Shown piece by piece: positions 41,135-50,511 of a stretch of 64,000 bases of DNA (position 1 is the first letter of the stretch; each line of letters starts with the position of its first letter). This stretch comes from an uncultured Lachnospiraceae bacterium (GTDB lineage: Bacteria; Bacillota; Clostridia; Lachnospirales; Lachnospiraceae). The notes under the pieces were generated by a model. That model was given only the letters and a program-made list of their open reading frames with translations, made no database searches and was not told where the DNA came from. Both the position numbers and the translations under genes were made by a program. The stretch is taken from contig CAMWJF010000017.1 of NCBI GenBank assembly GCA_947174505.1, positions 1 through 64,000 of the forward strand, read 5' to 3'.

Positions 41135-42481
41135 ATGAATAGGATTATGTGGATTTGTAATACGCCGCTACCAGAAGTAAGAAAAGAGTTAGGAATAAAA
41201 ATAAGTGGTGAAAGCTGGCTGCAGGGGATCTCTAATCAACTACGCAAGCAGGAAAATATAGAACTGCACTATGTATTTCCTCAAGGAAAAATGCAGGGAT
41301 TATTAAAAAGGCAGATAAATGGTATTTGCTTTTGGGGTTTTTACAGTAATATCGGAAAGGGGTATGAACTTTCAGAGAAAAGGCAACAGCAGATCAAAAA
41401 AATAGTGCAGGAAATCAATCCGGACATTATTCATATTTTTGGCACGGAATTTGCACACACGCTGGAATGTGTACGGAGTGTATCGGATAAAGGAAAAATT
41501 GTAGTGTCAATACAGGGACTGATTTCAGAGCTTGCAAAAGTATATACCCAAAAGATTCCTATTACAGAAATGGTTTTAAGGCTGGGTGATTCGGAAAATC
41601 TGTGGGAAACAAAATATAATTTTTACAGGAGAGGAATCAATGAGAAGTTAGTTTTAAAGGAAGTAACAAATGTTATAGGAAGAACAGCGTGGGATAAGCG
41701 ATGTGTGAAAAAGCGGAATCCGAATTGTAGATATTTCTATTGCAGTGAGACTTTGCGGGAATCTTTTTATGAAGGAACTTGGGACATTTGTAAAATAAAA
41801 AAGCATGCTATCTATATATCGCAGGCAAACTATCCGATTAAGGGATTCCATGTTTTTTTGGAAGCCTTAAGAGATGTGTTGAAATGTTTTTCGGATACGC
41901 ACGTGTATGTAGCGGGAGGGAAAGCATTTCTGGAAACAGATGATGCATATGGAAAATATATTAATAAGCTTATAAAGAAATATGAAATAGGGAATAGGAT
42001 AACATTTTTAGGAGTGCTTTCGATGGAACAGGTAAAAGAGCAGCTTTTACAGGTGCATCTTACGGTTATGCCGTCGTTACTGGAAAATTCGCCCAATTCC
42101 ATTGGTGAGGCAATGATGCTGGGAACACCAGTGGTAGCGGCAGCGGTTGGTGGTATACCAAGCCTTGTCAGAAATGAAGAGGAAGCATTGTTATATTCTG
42201 GACACAGTGCGAAGCAGCTGGCTAAGTGTATCAAACGCATTTTTAAAAGTGATGATCTGGCATTGCAGTTGTCAGCGAATGAAAGGAGCCGGGCTGAAAA
42301 ACTATATGACAGAGAAGTAAATCTGGAGAAGCTGTTGAAGATATATAAGGTGATGGGAAAAAGAGAAAAGTGTATGGAACAAGTCAAAAAACAGCGGGAG
42401 GATTATGGAAATGAAGAACGCGGTTATTTCAGTATTATCCGCAGTGATTGGCGCGGCGGTTGGCGCGGTGGCAATGGGTAA
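41135..42481 (+). CDS. GT4-family glycosyltransferase
   Basis: A 448-residue GT-B protein. The N-terminal half has MNRIMWICNTPLPEV, PDIIHIFGTEFAHTLECV and GKIVVSIQGLISELAKVY. The C-terminal half has the GT4 signature SLLENSPNSIGEAMMLGTPVVAAAVGGIP with the EX7E glutamate. The last 70 residues are charged and overlap the next gene by 71 nt; the tail (SIIRSDWRGGWRGGNG) looks like read-through sequence, so a small frameshift near 42405 may have extended it. It transfers a sugar to a lipid-linked intermediate. Confidence 0.85.
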   Translation: MNRIMWICNTPLPEVRKELGIKISGESWLQGISNQLRKQENIELHYVFPQGKMQGLLKRQINGICFWGFYSNIGKGYELSEKRQQQIKKIVQEINPDIIHIFGTEFAHTLECVRSVSDKGKIVVSIQGLISELAKVYTQKIPITEMVLRLGDSENLWETKYNFYRRGINEKLVLKEVTNVIGRTAWDKRCVKKRNPNCRYFYCSETLRESFYEGTWDICKIKKHAIYISQANYPIKGFHVFLEALRDVLKCFSDTHVYVAGGKAFLETDDAYGKYINKLIKKYEIGNRITFLGVLSMEQVKEQLLQVHLTVMPSLLENSPNSIGEAMMLGTPVVAAAVGGIPSLVRNEEEALLYSGHSAKQLAKCIKRIFKSDDLALQLSANERSRAEKLYDREVNLEKLLKIYKVMGKREKCMEQVKKQREDYGNEERGYFSIIRSDWRGGWRGGNG

Positions 42482-42887
42482 AGAATCACAGAAAACAGTA
42501 AATACGACACAGAGAATGTCGGACAAGCATCTGGCTCTGTTTCTGATGATGAACAGATGGGTTGAAGTAAAGCAGGATGGGAAAAATCTTATAGATTATT
42601 TTCATGAGAAGAGTTATAAATCCATTGCAATATATGGGATGAGCTATGCGGGTGAACGCCTTGTGCATGAGTTAAAAGGCAGCGATATTGAAGTGAAGTG
42701 CGGAATTGACCGGAAAGCGGACGAGATTTATACAGATTTGGATATGATTACGCAGGATGACGAAATTCCGCAGGTAGATGCCATAATAGTAACTTCTATT
42801 TATTTCTTTGATGAAATAAAGGAAAAGCTGGAAACTTTGACTGACAGTTCGGTGATTTCACTGGAGGATATTTTATATGAAATGTGA
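42411..42887 (+). CDS. Membrane-anchored Rossmann-like accessory domain protein
   Basis: A 158-residue protein. GGGAGG lies 9 nt before the ATG at 42411, which is favoured over 42405. The N-terminus AVISVLSAVIGAAVGAVAMG is a membrane anchor. It is followed by SDKHLALFLMMNRWVE and the shared domain SIAIYGMSYAGERLVHEL, KCGIDRKAD, AIIVTSIYFFDEIKEKL and VISLEDILYEM. It is paralogous to the protein at 35921-36322, but with the added membrane helix. It may bring partner enzymes to the membrane. Confidence 0.72.
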   Translation: MKNAVISVLSAVIGAAVGAVAMGKESQKTVNTTQRMSDKHLALFLMMNRWVEVKQDGKNLIDYFHEKSYKSIAIYGMSYAGERLVHELKGSDIEVKCGIDRKADEIYTDLDMITQDDEIPQVDAIIVTSIYFFDEIKEKLETLTDSSVISLEDILYEM

Positions 42888-43055
42888 TTTGGAGGATGAG
42901 GCAATATTGTTTTTGACTGCAAAGGAATGGAAATACAATGAAAATGTATGGAGTTTGTCTTGAACAACGCGTTCCAAAGCCAGCACATTGGAATCCGGGA
43001 AGTGCATGTAATAGAAGAGGCGTAACAGAAGAACGAACTATGAGGGCGGTGTGAG

Positions 43056-44159
43056 ATGAATATAAAAGTATCTGTAATTACGCCCTGCTTAAACAGCGAG
43101 AAAACCATACGGGGTACCATAGAAAGTGTTCTAGGGCAAACCTATGACAATATAGAATATATTCTTGTGGACGGAGGCTCTGCTGACCGAACGGTGGAAA
43201 TCATGGAAGAATATCGCCTGATATCCAGCGGCCGATTACAGTACATTAGTGAAAAGGATAAGGGTATCTATGATGCCATGAATAAAGGCATTATCCGTGC
43301 GTCCGGAGATTTAATTGGTATTATTAACAGCGACGACTGGTATGAGCCTGATGCGGTAGGAAAGGCTGTGCACTGCTTTATGGAGACTGGGGCGGATGTG
43401 GTATATGGAGAGATGTGGGTCGTTGGTGAAAATGGTATGCGGGAATATCATACGAGTCATTCCACATTTCCGCCGCATCCGAGTACATTTATTAAACGTG
43501 AAGCGTATCGGAAGTATGGAATGTTCGACTTGGATTATCAGATTGCGTCAGACCGGGACTTGTTGCTTCGCTTTATTACAGCGGGTGCCCACTTTCAGCA
43601 TATTGATGCCATACTTTCAAATTTTAGAAAAACGGGAATCAGCAGTGTAAACAGGATGGGATGTGCAGAGGAATCTTATAGCATTAATTTGAAATATCTG
43701 GGGAATTGTCCCGAAAGTATATTGACTTGGGAGACAGTAGAGGAAAAATATAGCAGGGACAAGCTGGTATATATTAGCTGCAAAGCACCGGAAGTTATAA
43801 AGAGTGAAGTGTATAGTCAACCTAATATCAAAGATGGTCTGGCAATTTTTGGAGCTGGCACCTGTGGAAAAGAATTGGATTTGATTCTGGAAAGGTGCGG
43901 CATCCCAGTTCGCTTTTTTGTGGACAACGAAGAGAAGAAGTGGGGATTGGAACTGAATGGAACTAAAATATTCTCACCGGAAATTTTAAGGTATGGCAAG
44001 ATACACATAATAGTTACTACAAGCAGATTTCAGGAGGATATCTGTAAGCAGCTTCGGCAGTATTCTAATCCGGGTCTGACATGGAGTGTTTTAGAAGACA
44101 TACGGAAAAATATAGTGACTCAATGGGACAGATTATCCGGGAAATTTGAGCCTATGTAA
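43056..44159 (+). CDS. GT2 glycosyltransferase with C-terminal Rossmann-like domain
   Basis: A 367-residue protein. Residues 1-240 are a GT2 domain: VSVITPCLNSEKTIRGTI, YILVDGGSADRTVEIM, SEKDKGIYDAMNKGIIRASG, IGIINSDDWYEPDAV (metal-binding DD) and DLDYQIASDRDLLLRF. This is the WcaA/WcaE-like group. Residues 260-367 carry the shared domain (LAIFGAGTCGKELDLIL, FFVDNEEKKWG, IIVTTSRFQEDICKQL). The preceding 168-nt spacer has only gene-less sequence. Confidence 0.87.
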   Translation: MNIKVSVITPCLNSEKTIRGTIESVLGQTYDNIEYILVDGGSADRTVEIMEEYRLISSGRLQYISEKDKGIYDAMNKGIIRASGDLIGIINSDDWYEPDAVGKAVHCFMETGADVVYGEMWVVGENGMREYHTSHSTFPPHPSTFIKREAYRKYGMFDLDYQIASDRDLLLRFITAGAHFQHIDAILSNFRKTGISSVNRMGCAEESYSINLKYLGNCPESILTWETVEEKYSRDKLVYISCKAPEVIKSEVYSQPNIKDGLAIFGAGTCGKELDLILERCGIPVRFFVDNEEKKWGLELNGTKIFSPEILRYGKIHIIVTTSRFQEDICKQLRQYSNPGLTWSVLEDIRKNIVTQWDRLSGKFEPM

Positions 44160-44176
44160 ACGGGAAGGTAAAAGGT

Positions 44177-45088
44177 ATGGATGTTCAAAAGTTTCAAATA
44201 GGAAATGTGGATCTGGATCTGCGCCAATATAGTGGAAGCGATCAGTACTCCGATGGGGATATTGAGGAGGAATTACTAAAGATTGTAAAGGAAACAGAAG
44301 CTTATGACGTAGTTTTGTCTAAGTGTGAGAATTTCGCCATATATTATCATCTGGCAAAAGAGAGAGGATTTATTGCTGAGGTGATGAATATTTCAGACCG
44401 GGACGAAGTGCTGGAGATTGGTGCAGGATGTGGTGCGGTGACTGGCGCACTTGCTGACAGAGCCAAGTGCGTACACTGCATAGATTTGTCTAAAAGAAGG
44501 TCTCTTATTAATGCGTACAGGCATAAAAGGTATGACAACATAAGTATTCAGGTGTGTAATTATGAGGACTCGGTACATACGAAAAAATATGATGTTATTA
44601 CTTTGATCGGTGTATTGGAATACGCCTGTTACTATATCCACACAAAAGATCCTTATGCAGCCTTTTTGATGGATGTGAGGAAGAAGTTGAAAGAGGATGG
44701 AAGAATCTATATAGCGATAGAGAACCGCTTGGGACTAAAATATTTTTCCGGCTGCAAGGAGGATCATTCAGGGGTGGAGTTTGACGGCATTGAGGGATAC
44801 ATCGGTCAGAATAAAGCGAGGACGTTTTCGTACTATGAACTGAATAGCTTGTTCAGACGCTGTGGGTTTGACCAGGTGGAATTTTATTACCCGTATCCGG
44901 ATTATAAATTTCCAAGTGAGATTTACTCAGATGAGTATTATCCAAGCAAGGGAAACGGGTTTGTGAAATCAAGTAATTATATAGCCGCGCGAAGAGAGTG
45001 CTTTGACGAAATCAAATTTTTAAACAGTCTGCAAATGGGAGATGAATTTCGGATATTTTCAAATTCGTTTTTGGTTTGTTTAAGGTAG
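44177..45088 (+). CDS. Class I SAM-dependent methyltransferase
   Basis: A 303-residue protein. Motif I is DEVLEIGAGCGAVTGALADR, followed by CIDLSKRRSLINAYRHK, YDVITLIGVLEYACYY and LKEDGRIYIAIENRLGLKYFSG. It is followed at 13 nt by a kinase-like gene. A methyltransferase plus kinase is the design of WbdD, which caps O-antigen chains, so this pair may end chain growth. Substrate unproven. Confidence 0.85.
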   Translation: MDVQKFQIGNVDLDLRQYSGSDQYSDGDIEEELLKIVKETEAYDVVLSKCENFAIYYHLAKERGFIAEVMNISDRDEVLEIGAGCGAVTGALADRAKCVHCIDLSKRRSLINAYRHKRYDNISIQVCNYEDSVHTKKYDVITLIGVLEYACYYIHTKDPYAAFLMDVRKKLKEDGRIYIAIENRLGLKYFSGCKEDHSGVEFDGIEGYIGQNKARTFSYYELNSLFRRCGFDQVEFYYPYPDYKFPSEIYSDEYYPSKGNGFVKSSNYIAARRECFDEIKFLNSLQMGDEFRIFSNSFLVCLR

Positions 45089-45101
45089 CGGGAGAGGGTT
45101 T

Positions 45102-46190
45102 ATGAAAGTTATTTACAGCCGTATGGCACAGGGACGGAAAAGAAAGTTTCAGATTATAACTAAAATTGTGTCTGCAAACGGGAACAAATATGTATGGAAA
45201 GAGGCCGCATGCGTGGAAGCAAAACAACATGTGGAAAATACTTTTCATAATGAGAGTGTAATAGAACCCGTTTACGGTAATTATCTGCTGCATGGACAAT
45301 GGATGGAAGGTGGGATTGTGACTCCGTTTATAGAGGGGAAGACGTTGGGAAGCAGACTGCGGGAGCATCTGGAAGAGCAGAACGGAGAGGAAAAGGTCGG
45401 TAGTCTTTTGCGGCAGTGGCGGAGACTTATTATAGGGGATAAAATGAATGTTTGTAAATTTGTTACCTCTAAGGACTTTGAAACGGTGTTTGGGGAGGCA
45501 GATGATTTGACCGGTGTCGATGCAACCGCCATTTCCAACTTTGACTGCTCAGCAGAAAATATTTTTTTCTTGCAAAACAATGATATTAAAATAATTGACT
45601 ATGAGTGGGTATTTCCATTTCCGATTCCTGTTGAAATGTCATTTTACAGAGTGCTGAAAACATTTTTTGAATGTAATCAGGGACTGACAGACTGGAAAAA
45701 ACTTTTAGAACTGGCGGGGATTTCCAGAAACCACTGTGCCAGATATGATCGGATGATTGAGTCCTTTGCCGAATATACATCTGTAGATCATGAGAAGAAT
45801 GTGAATTATGCGTTGCTTGGCAAGAAGTTTAAGTCGGGACGCATTCTGGAAAGAAATAAAGAGATTTTTTTGTACCGTTTTCCTTATGATTTGATTCCGG
45901 AAGGAAAAGAAATAGTCTTATATGGTGCGGGGCGTGTGGGAGAAGATTTTTATAAATTGATCAGGTGGACAAAGTATTGTCAGATAGCGGCGTGGGTGGA
46001 CAAGAGTGCGGAATATTATCGAAGACAAGGGCTGTCGGTGTCGGATCTTGAGGATATCATGCGAGTCTCTTATGACTATATACTTATTGCCGTATATCAG
46101 GAAAATGTGGCAAAAGAAATAAAAAACGAATTGGCTGCGCTTGGGGTAAGCTCGGATAAAATTGTGTGGGGGAAACCTGAGCTACTATAA
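45102..46190 (+). CDS. Protein-kinase-fold (phosphotransferase-like) protein with C-terminal Rossmann-like domain
   Basis: A 362-residue protein. Residues 1-255 fit a remote kinase/aminoglycoside-phosphotransferase fold: KIVSANGNKYVWKEAACVEA (candidate ATP lysine), GIVTPFIEGKTLGSRL (hinge), SNFDCSAENIFFL (catalytic-loop-like D...N) and IKIIDYEWVF (metal Asp in IDYEW). Residues 265-362 carry the shared domain (IVLYGAGRVGEDFYKLI, AWVDKSAEY, ILIAVYQENVAKEI). With the upstream methyltransferase it recalls the WbdD kinase/methyltransferase pair. Kinase assignment rests on motifs only. Confidence 0.65.
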   Translation: MKVIYSRMAQGRKRKFQIITKIVSANGNKYVWKEAACVEAKQHVENTFHNESVIEPVYGNYLLHGQWMEGGIVTPFIEGKTLGSRLREHLEEQNGEEKVGSLLRQWRRLIIGDKMNVCKFVTSKDFETVFGEADDLTGVDATAISNFDCSAENIFFLQNNDIKIIDYEWVFPFPIPVEMSFYRVLKTFFECNQGLTDWKKLLELAGISRNHCARYDRMIESFAEYTSVDHEKNVNYALLGKKFKSGRILERNKEIFLYRFPYDLIPEGKEIVLYGAGRVGEDFYKLIRWTKYCQIAAWVDKSAEYYRRQGLSVSDLEDIMRVSYDYILIAVYQENVAKEIKNELAALGVSSDKIVWGKPELL

Positions 46191-46219
46191 TTTTTATGCA
46201 AGAATTGGGGGGAACCGGA

Positions 46220-47458
46220 TTGATTAGGGTATTGGTGTGGGGGGCTGGGAAAAAATGTGACAAGGTTCTGGATACGCTGGATTTGCGACGCTGTACAATC
46301 TTAGGTTTTGTTGATAACAATCCGGAAAAGACGGGAGGGCAGTATAAAAATAGGAAAATCTATTCTTTTAATGAGATTCCCGTGGACTTTGAGTACTTGT
46401 TGGTAGCTATCCCTTCCTACAAATCTATTCTGTACCAGTTGGATCAGTCGCGGTTTTCTATGGATAAAGTCATTGTATTTTATGACATATCGTACATAGG
46501 AAAGAAAAAGTACTGGGATTTTATTGATTGGAAAGCATGGAAAATTGCAGTTCTAGAAGAAAAGTTACAGAAGCTTGAAAAGTATGTGGAAAGTGGGTTC
46601 GCAAATATTGGTTATGAAATTATAGACAAAGATAATAAAAATAAATACCAGTATCCGATTATTGCAGATGACAAAGAGCTGATAGACCGAATTACGGGAG
46701 AACACAAATCTTTTATTCGGTTTGGAGACGGCGAGTTTGAAATTATGCAGGGAAATGAGCGGGCGCCATTTCAAAAAGTAGAGTCGGAATTATCCGAAAG
46801 ACTTCGAAACATCATATTAATGCCGAATTCGGATATTCTGATAGGTATTGCGGACAATTATGGGAGCTTGGACAGATATACCCATGAGACAGCACAGGGT
46901 ATACGGGAATACATGACGGAAGAAACACGGGCTTTTCATTTGTCGGTTTTGGATTTGAACAGGACATATTATAACGCGTATATATTTAAGACTTATATGC
47001 CGTATAGAGATAAGGCAGCAACAGAAAGGCGCGTTGCCTTAATCCAAAAAATATGGGATGGCAAGGATATCGTGTTTGTTGAGGGAGACAAGACAAGAAC
47101 AGGATACGGAAATGATCTGTTTGATAACGCAAGATCTATAAAGAGGATATTATGTCCGACCTTTAATGCCTATTCAAAATACGATGAAATATTAGCCGGT
47201 AGCAGAAAAGTTGAAAAGAGCTGTTTGATTCTGGTGGCATTGGGGCCGGCCGGAAAGGTTCTTGCTTTTGATTTGGTACAGGAGGGATATCAGGTGATAG
47301 ATATAGGCCAAGTAGATATGGACTATGACTGGTACATATCGGGCACAGGTTTTAAGGTGCCTAATCCAGATAAGTATGTGTCGCAGCTCCCCCCATCGGT
47401 GATCAATGAAATCACGGATGATACGTATAGGGAGCAGATCCTGTTCAGGATTGTATAG
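46220..47458 (+). CDS. GT-D-fold glycosyltransferase (DUF1792) with N-terminal Rossmann-like domain
   Basis: A 412-residue protein. GGGGGG lies 7 nt before TTG at 46220; the ATG at 46196 has no ribosome site. Residues 1-95 are the shared domain (IRVLVWGAGKKCDKVLDTL, GFVDNNPEK, LLVAIPSYKSILYQL). A coiled stretch follows (about 105-130). Residues 150-412 are the GT-D/DUF1792 domain: SFIRFGDGEFEIMQGN (DxE motif), DIVFVEGDKTRTGYGNDL, LILVALGPAGKVLAFDL and YQVIDIGQVDMDYDW. GT-D enzymes were defined in glycosylation of serine-rich repeat adhesins, which hints at protein-linked glycan, but they also occur in polysaccharide loci. Confidence 0.85.
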   Translation: MIRVLVWGAGKKCDKVLDTLDLRRCTILGFVDNNPEKTGGQYKNRKIYSFNEIPVDFEYLLVAIPSYKSILYQLDQSRFSMDKVIVFYDISYIGKKKYWDFIDWKAWKIAVLEEKLQKLEKYVESGFANIGYEIIDKDNKNKYQYPIIADDKELIDRITGEHKSFIRFGDGEFEIMQGNERAPFQKVESELSERLRNIILMPNSDILIGIADNYGSLDRYTHETAQGIREYMTEETRAFHLSVLDLNRTYYNAYIFKTYMPYRDKAATERRVALIQKIWDGKDIVFVEGDKTRTGYGNDLFDNARSIKRILCPTFNAYSKYDEILAGSRKVEKSCLILVALGPAGKVLAFDLVQEGYQVIDIGQVDMDYDWYISGTGFKVPNPDKYVSQLPPSVINEITDDTYREQILFRIV

Positions 47459-47600
47459 GTTTCTCATGAAGTAGGGATAGATATTCGGGATTAAAGGTAT
47501 GTTGATTTTATGTAATTTCCGTATGACATGGGGATCTTCATAATGGCGTATGGGCAGAGTAGTTTTGGGCTTTGGCAATTGAACAGGGAGCGTAGCCGTA

Positions 47601-48746
47601 ATGGAATATATCAGCATAATTGTACCAATATATCATGGCAGAAAATACATAGACGGCATGACTGCACAGATCGAAGAGTGCGCGTTAACAGCCATGGATA
47701 AATACGCTTTGGAATTGCTTTTCATCAATGACGACCCAACTGAACCTATCGGTGTGCGGTCTTCTGAGCAGATTACTATCAAGGTGATTGAGACGGATAT
47801 AAACAGAGGTATCCATGGGGCAAGAGCTAGAGGACTGGAACATTGCACTGGCGACTATGTCATGTTTCTGGATCAGGATGACAGGATATGGCCGGAATAC
47901 TTTGCAAGCCAGCTATTTCATCTGGGTGGCGCGGATGCGGTGGTGTGTAAGCTGCTTCATGAAAACCGGCAGTTTTACGATACGAGGATGCCCTTTGAGC
48001 AGGTGGTTTCACGAGAATTTATCCTTTCCGTCAGAAATTCCATCATATCTCCGGGGCAGGTGTTGATCAGAAAAGAAAAAATCCCTGCGGCATGGAGGGA
48101 TACAAAATTAAAGAATAATGGTGCGGACGACTGGCTGCTGTGGCTGTGTATGTTAGGAGCAGGAGCAGAGTTTGCCCTCAATCCGGAGATTTTGTTTGAG
48201 CATGTGGTGGAGGGCAGCAATGAATCCATCAATGCGGCGCATATGATGGCATCAGAGCAGGAAGTTTATGATGTGGTGTCATCAGCAGGCATTTTTTCAC
48301 AGGAGGAGCTTGAAAAGCTGAGGGAAGCTGTACTGGCGGTGTCAGAAGACCATATCAGACTGTTAAGTAAGTTTCAGAAAATGTTTTTTATCTATGATGA
48401 CTGGATGAAACAGCAGGAACAGGGAAGATACATCCATGAGCATCTGAAAAGTGCCGGAGTGGGAAGCGTGGCGATTTACGGGGATAGTTACGTTGGGAAA
48501 AGACTGTATTATTGCCTACAAAAAAATGGTGTGGAGGTCAGATATTTTATTGACAGGAACGCCGCATACCTAGAGGAGGAAATTCCGGTATATCTGCCTC
48601 AGGCAGATTTGCCGCCTGTGGATTTGATACTTATATCCTTAGTAGAGGCGCAGGAAGCTATCAGAGGGGAGCTGGCAGCTTTGACAACAGCACAGATTAG
48701 TAGCATTACAGAACTACTTGCGGCCATGAAAAATGAAGAGAAATAA
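47601..48746 (+). CDS. GT2 glycosyltransferase with C-terminal Rossmann-like domain
   Basis: A 381-residue protein. Residues 1-225 are a GT2 domain: ISIIVPIYHGRKYIDGM, LELLFINDDPTEP, GIHGARARGLEHCTGDYVMF, LDQDDRIWPEYF (DxD-like) and NNGADDWLLWLCMLG. Residues 255-381 carry a helix-plus-Rossmann module (FFIYDDWMKQQEQG, SVAIYGDSYVGKRLYYCL, YFIDRNAAY, LILISLVEAQEAI). This module is the same as the free-standing proteins at 35921 and 42411, including the helical lead-in. Confidence 0.86.
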   Translation: MEYISIIVPIYHGRKYIDGMTAQIEECALTAMDKYALELLFINDDPTEPIGVRSSEQITIKVIETDINRGIHGARARGLEHCTGDYVMFLDQDDRIWPEYFASQLFHLGGADAVVCKLLHENRQFYDTRMPFEQVVSREFILSVRNSIISPGQVLIRKEKIPAAWRDTKLKNNGADDWLLWLCMLGAGAEFALNPEILFEHVVEGSNESINAAHMMASEQEVYDVVSSAGIFSQEELEKLREAVLAVSEDHIRLLSKFQKMFFIYDDWMKQQEQGRYIHEHLKSAGVGSVAIYGDSYVGKRLYYCLQKNGVEVRYFIDRNAAYLEEEIPVYLPQADLPPVDLILISLVEAQEAIRGELAALTTAQISSITELLAAMKNEEK

Positions 48747-48774
48747 AGGAAAGGCTTTAGGTGGAGAAAGGAAA

Positions 48775-50187
48775 ATGAAACTTCTTGTTTTTGGGACGGG
48801 CGACTACTACCAGCGATATAAAAAATGGCTTGTACATCAGGATGTTGTGGCGTTGCTTGACAATTCGCCAATAAAACAGAATACCCTTTTGGAAGGGAAA
48901 GAGGTGCTTTCGCCACAAAATGGGATATGCAGAGAATTTGATGCGGTGGTCATCATGAGCTTTTATGTGAAGGACATGAAGGCACAGATGAAAAGCCTAG
49001 GGGTAGCAGAGGAAAAGATATATCACTTTTTTGATCTGCGTAAGCTGATTAATTTGGAAGAAAACAGACAGGACATACAGTATTACGGGATTTCCAGACA
49101 GGAAATAAGGAATAGGGCAAAAGCAAGTATAGCTCTTTTATCGACCGATCTGGCGTTTGGCGGAACGGCGCTTGCGCTCTTCCATATGGCAAAAGCATTA
49201 CATAGGGCAGGGTATCCGATTATATTTGCATCCACGATGGACGGGCCGCTTCGGAAACGACTGGAAATGTGCAAAATTCCGGTGGTTGTAGATCCGAATC
49301 TACAACTTGCGACGATGCGGGAGACAGACTGGCTGTCGGAATTCCGACTTATTATATGTAATTCGATTAATTATTATACGTTATTGATAGAACGTGATTT
49401 TAAAATACCTGTGATTTGGTGGCTGCATGATTCCGCATTCTTTTATGATGGAGTGGATAAAGGGGCACTACGGGAAATCCCATGGAAAAATCTCACGGTG
49501 CTTTCTGTAGGACCAATTCCGGAAAAGGCCATTCACGAGATAGTGCCGGAATTACCCATAGGGCAGCTTTTATACGGGGTGGAGGATAGTGTTGGCAAGA
49601 AAGACAAATCTCGAAAGGTGGATGGAGAGCGGGAATATGCGGGGGAAAGAATCTGTTTTGTGACTATTGGTTATATAGAAGAGAGGAAAGGACAGGATAT
49701 TTTGCTGCAGGCGGTTAGTATACTGGACAAAAGCATCAGGGAAAAAACGATTTTTTATCTGGTTGGGCAGGATACGTCGCTATTGGCGGGAAAACTTAAG
49801 GAACAGGCAGAGACTATTTCGGAGGTAGTTGTGACGGGACCTGTGGGGAGGGAAGAACTTGAATCAATTTTAAATCGGGCAGATGTGATGATTTGCCCGT
49901 CCAGAGAGGATCCCATGCCCACGGTAGCGGCGGAGGCGATGATGCACAGTGTGCCCTGTATCGTGTCGAATGTAGTGGGGACGGCAGCTTATATACAGGA
50001 AGAAAGGGAAGGGCTGATTTTTGAGAGTGAAAACGCCTTCGAACTGTCTGCAAAGATCAAATGGTGCGTAGAAAACAGGGATAGGCTTGAACGAATGGGA
50101 AGAGGCGCCAGACAAATTTATGAACGGAAATTTTCCATGGATGTGTTTGAAAAAAAACTAATAAAAATAGTTGAGGAATTTGTATAA
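48775..50187 (+). CDS. GT4 glycosyltransferase with N-terminal Rossmann-like domain
   Basis: A 470-residue protein starting at the ATG at 48775, with GGTGGAG 8 nt upstream; the frame extends back to 48733 inside the previous gene. Residues 1-95 are the shared domain (KLLVFGTGDYYQRYKKWL, ALLDNSPIK, VVIMSFYVKDMKAQM). Residues 120-470 are GT-B: LSTDLAFGGTALALFHMAKA, PVIWWLHDSAFFYDG, FVTIGYIEERKGQDILLQAV and PSREDPMPTVAAEAMMHSVP (GT4 EX7E). A cytoplasmic transferase of the cluster. Confidence 0.87.
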   Translation: MKLLVFGTGDYYQRYKKWLVHQDVVALLDNSPIKQNTLLEGKEVLSPQNGICREFDAVVIMSFYVKDMKAQMKSLGVAEEKIYHFFDLRKLINLEENRQDIQYYGISRQEIRNRAKASIALLSTDLAFGGTALALFHMAKALHRAGYPIIFASTMDGPLRKRLEMCKIPVVVDPNLQLATMRETDWLSEFRLIICNSINYYTLLIERDFKIPVIWWLHDSAFFYDGVDKGALREIPWKNLTVLSVGPIPEKAIHEIVPELPIGQLLYGVEDSVGKKDKSRKVDGEREYAGERICFVTIGYIEERKGQDILLQAVSILDKSIREKTIFYLVGQDTSLLAGKLKEQAETISEVVVTGPVGREELESILNRADVMICPSREDPMPTVAAEAMMHSVPCIVSNVVGTAAYIQEEREGLIFESENAFELSAKIKWCVENRDRLERMGRGARQIYERKFSMDVFEKKLIKIVEEFV

Positions 50188-50511
50188 GTTGCTTGCGGCA
50201 AATATTTTATTCTATTCATTCTCGGAATGAATTCTGTATGCGACTGGGAAGGATGCTATAGAATTTTTTGGAACTTGCGATTTATACTGATTCGCAATGA
50301 ACAACTTCTTTTCCCCAGAACTGGATCATTTTTTACTGGGCATACTGAATGGCATGGTGTGTTGCCACGCCGTTCTTCATTGGAAATATTTCCAGAGGAA
50401 GGACGGTGAGACAGACAATTCTGGGAGGTTATGTCTTCGGGACTGGTTCCACCATAGTCAGCTTTATTATATTGGGCAAACGACACGCATATTTGAGAAA
50501 GAGGGGAAACA
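50188..50511. other. Intergenic stretch with decayed coding traces
   Basis: A 324-nt spacer with short frames but none with a ribosome site and family match. A frame near 50237-50300 (LGRML, stop, NFLELAIYTDSQ) looks like broken coding sequence. The following gene has its own ribosome site (GAGGGGA). Confidence 0.4.
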
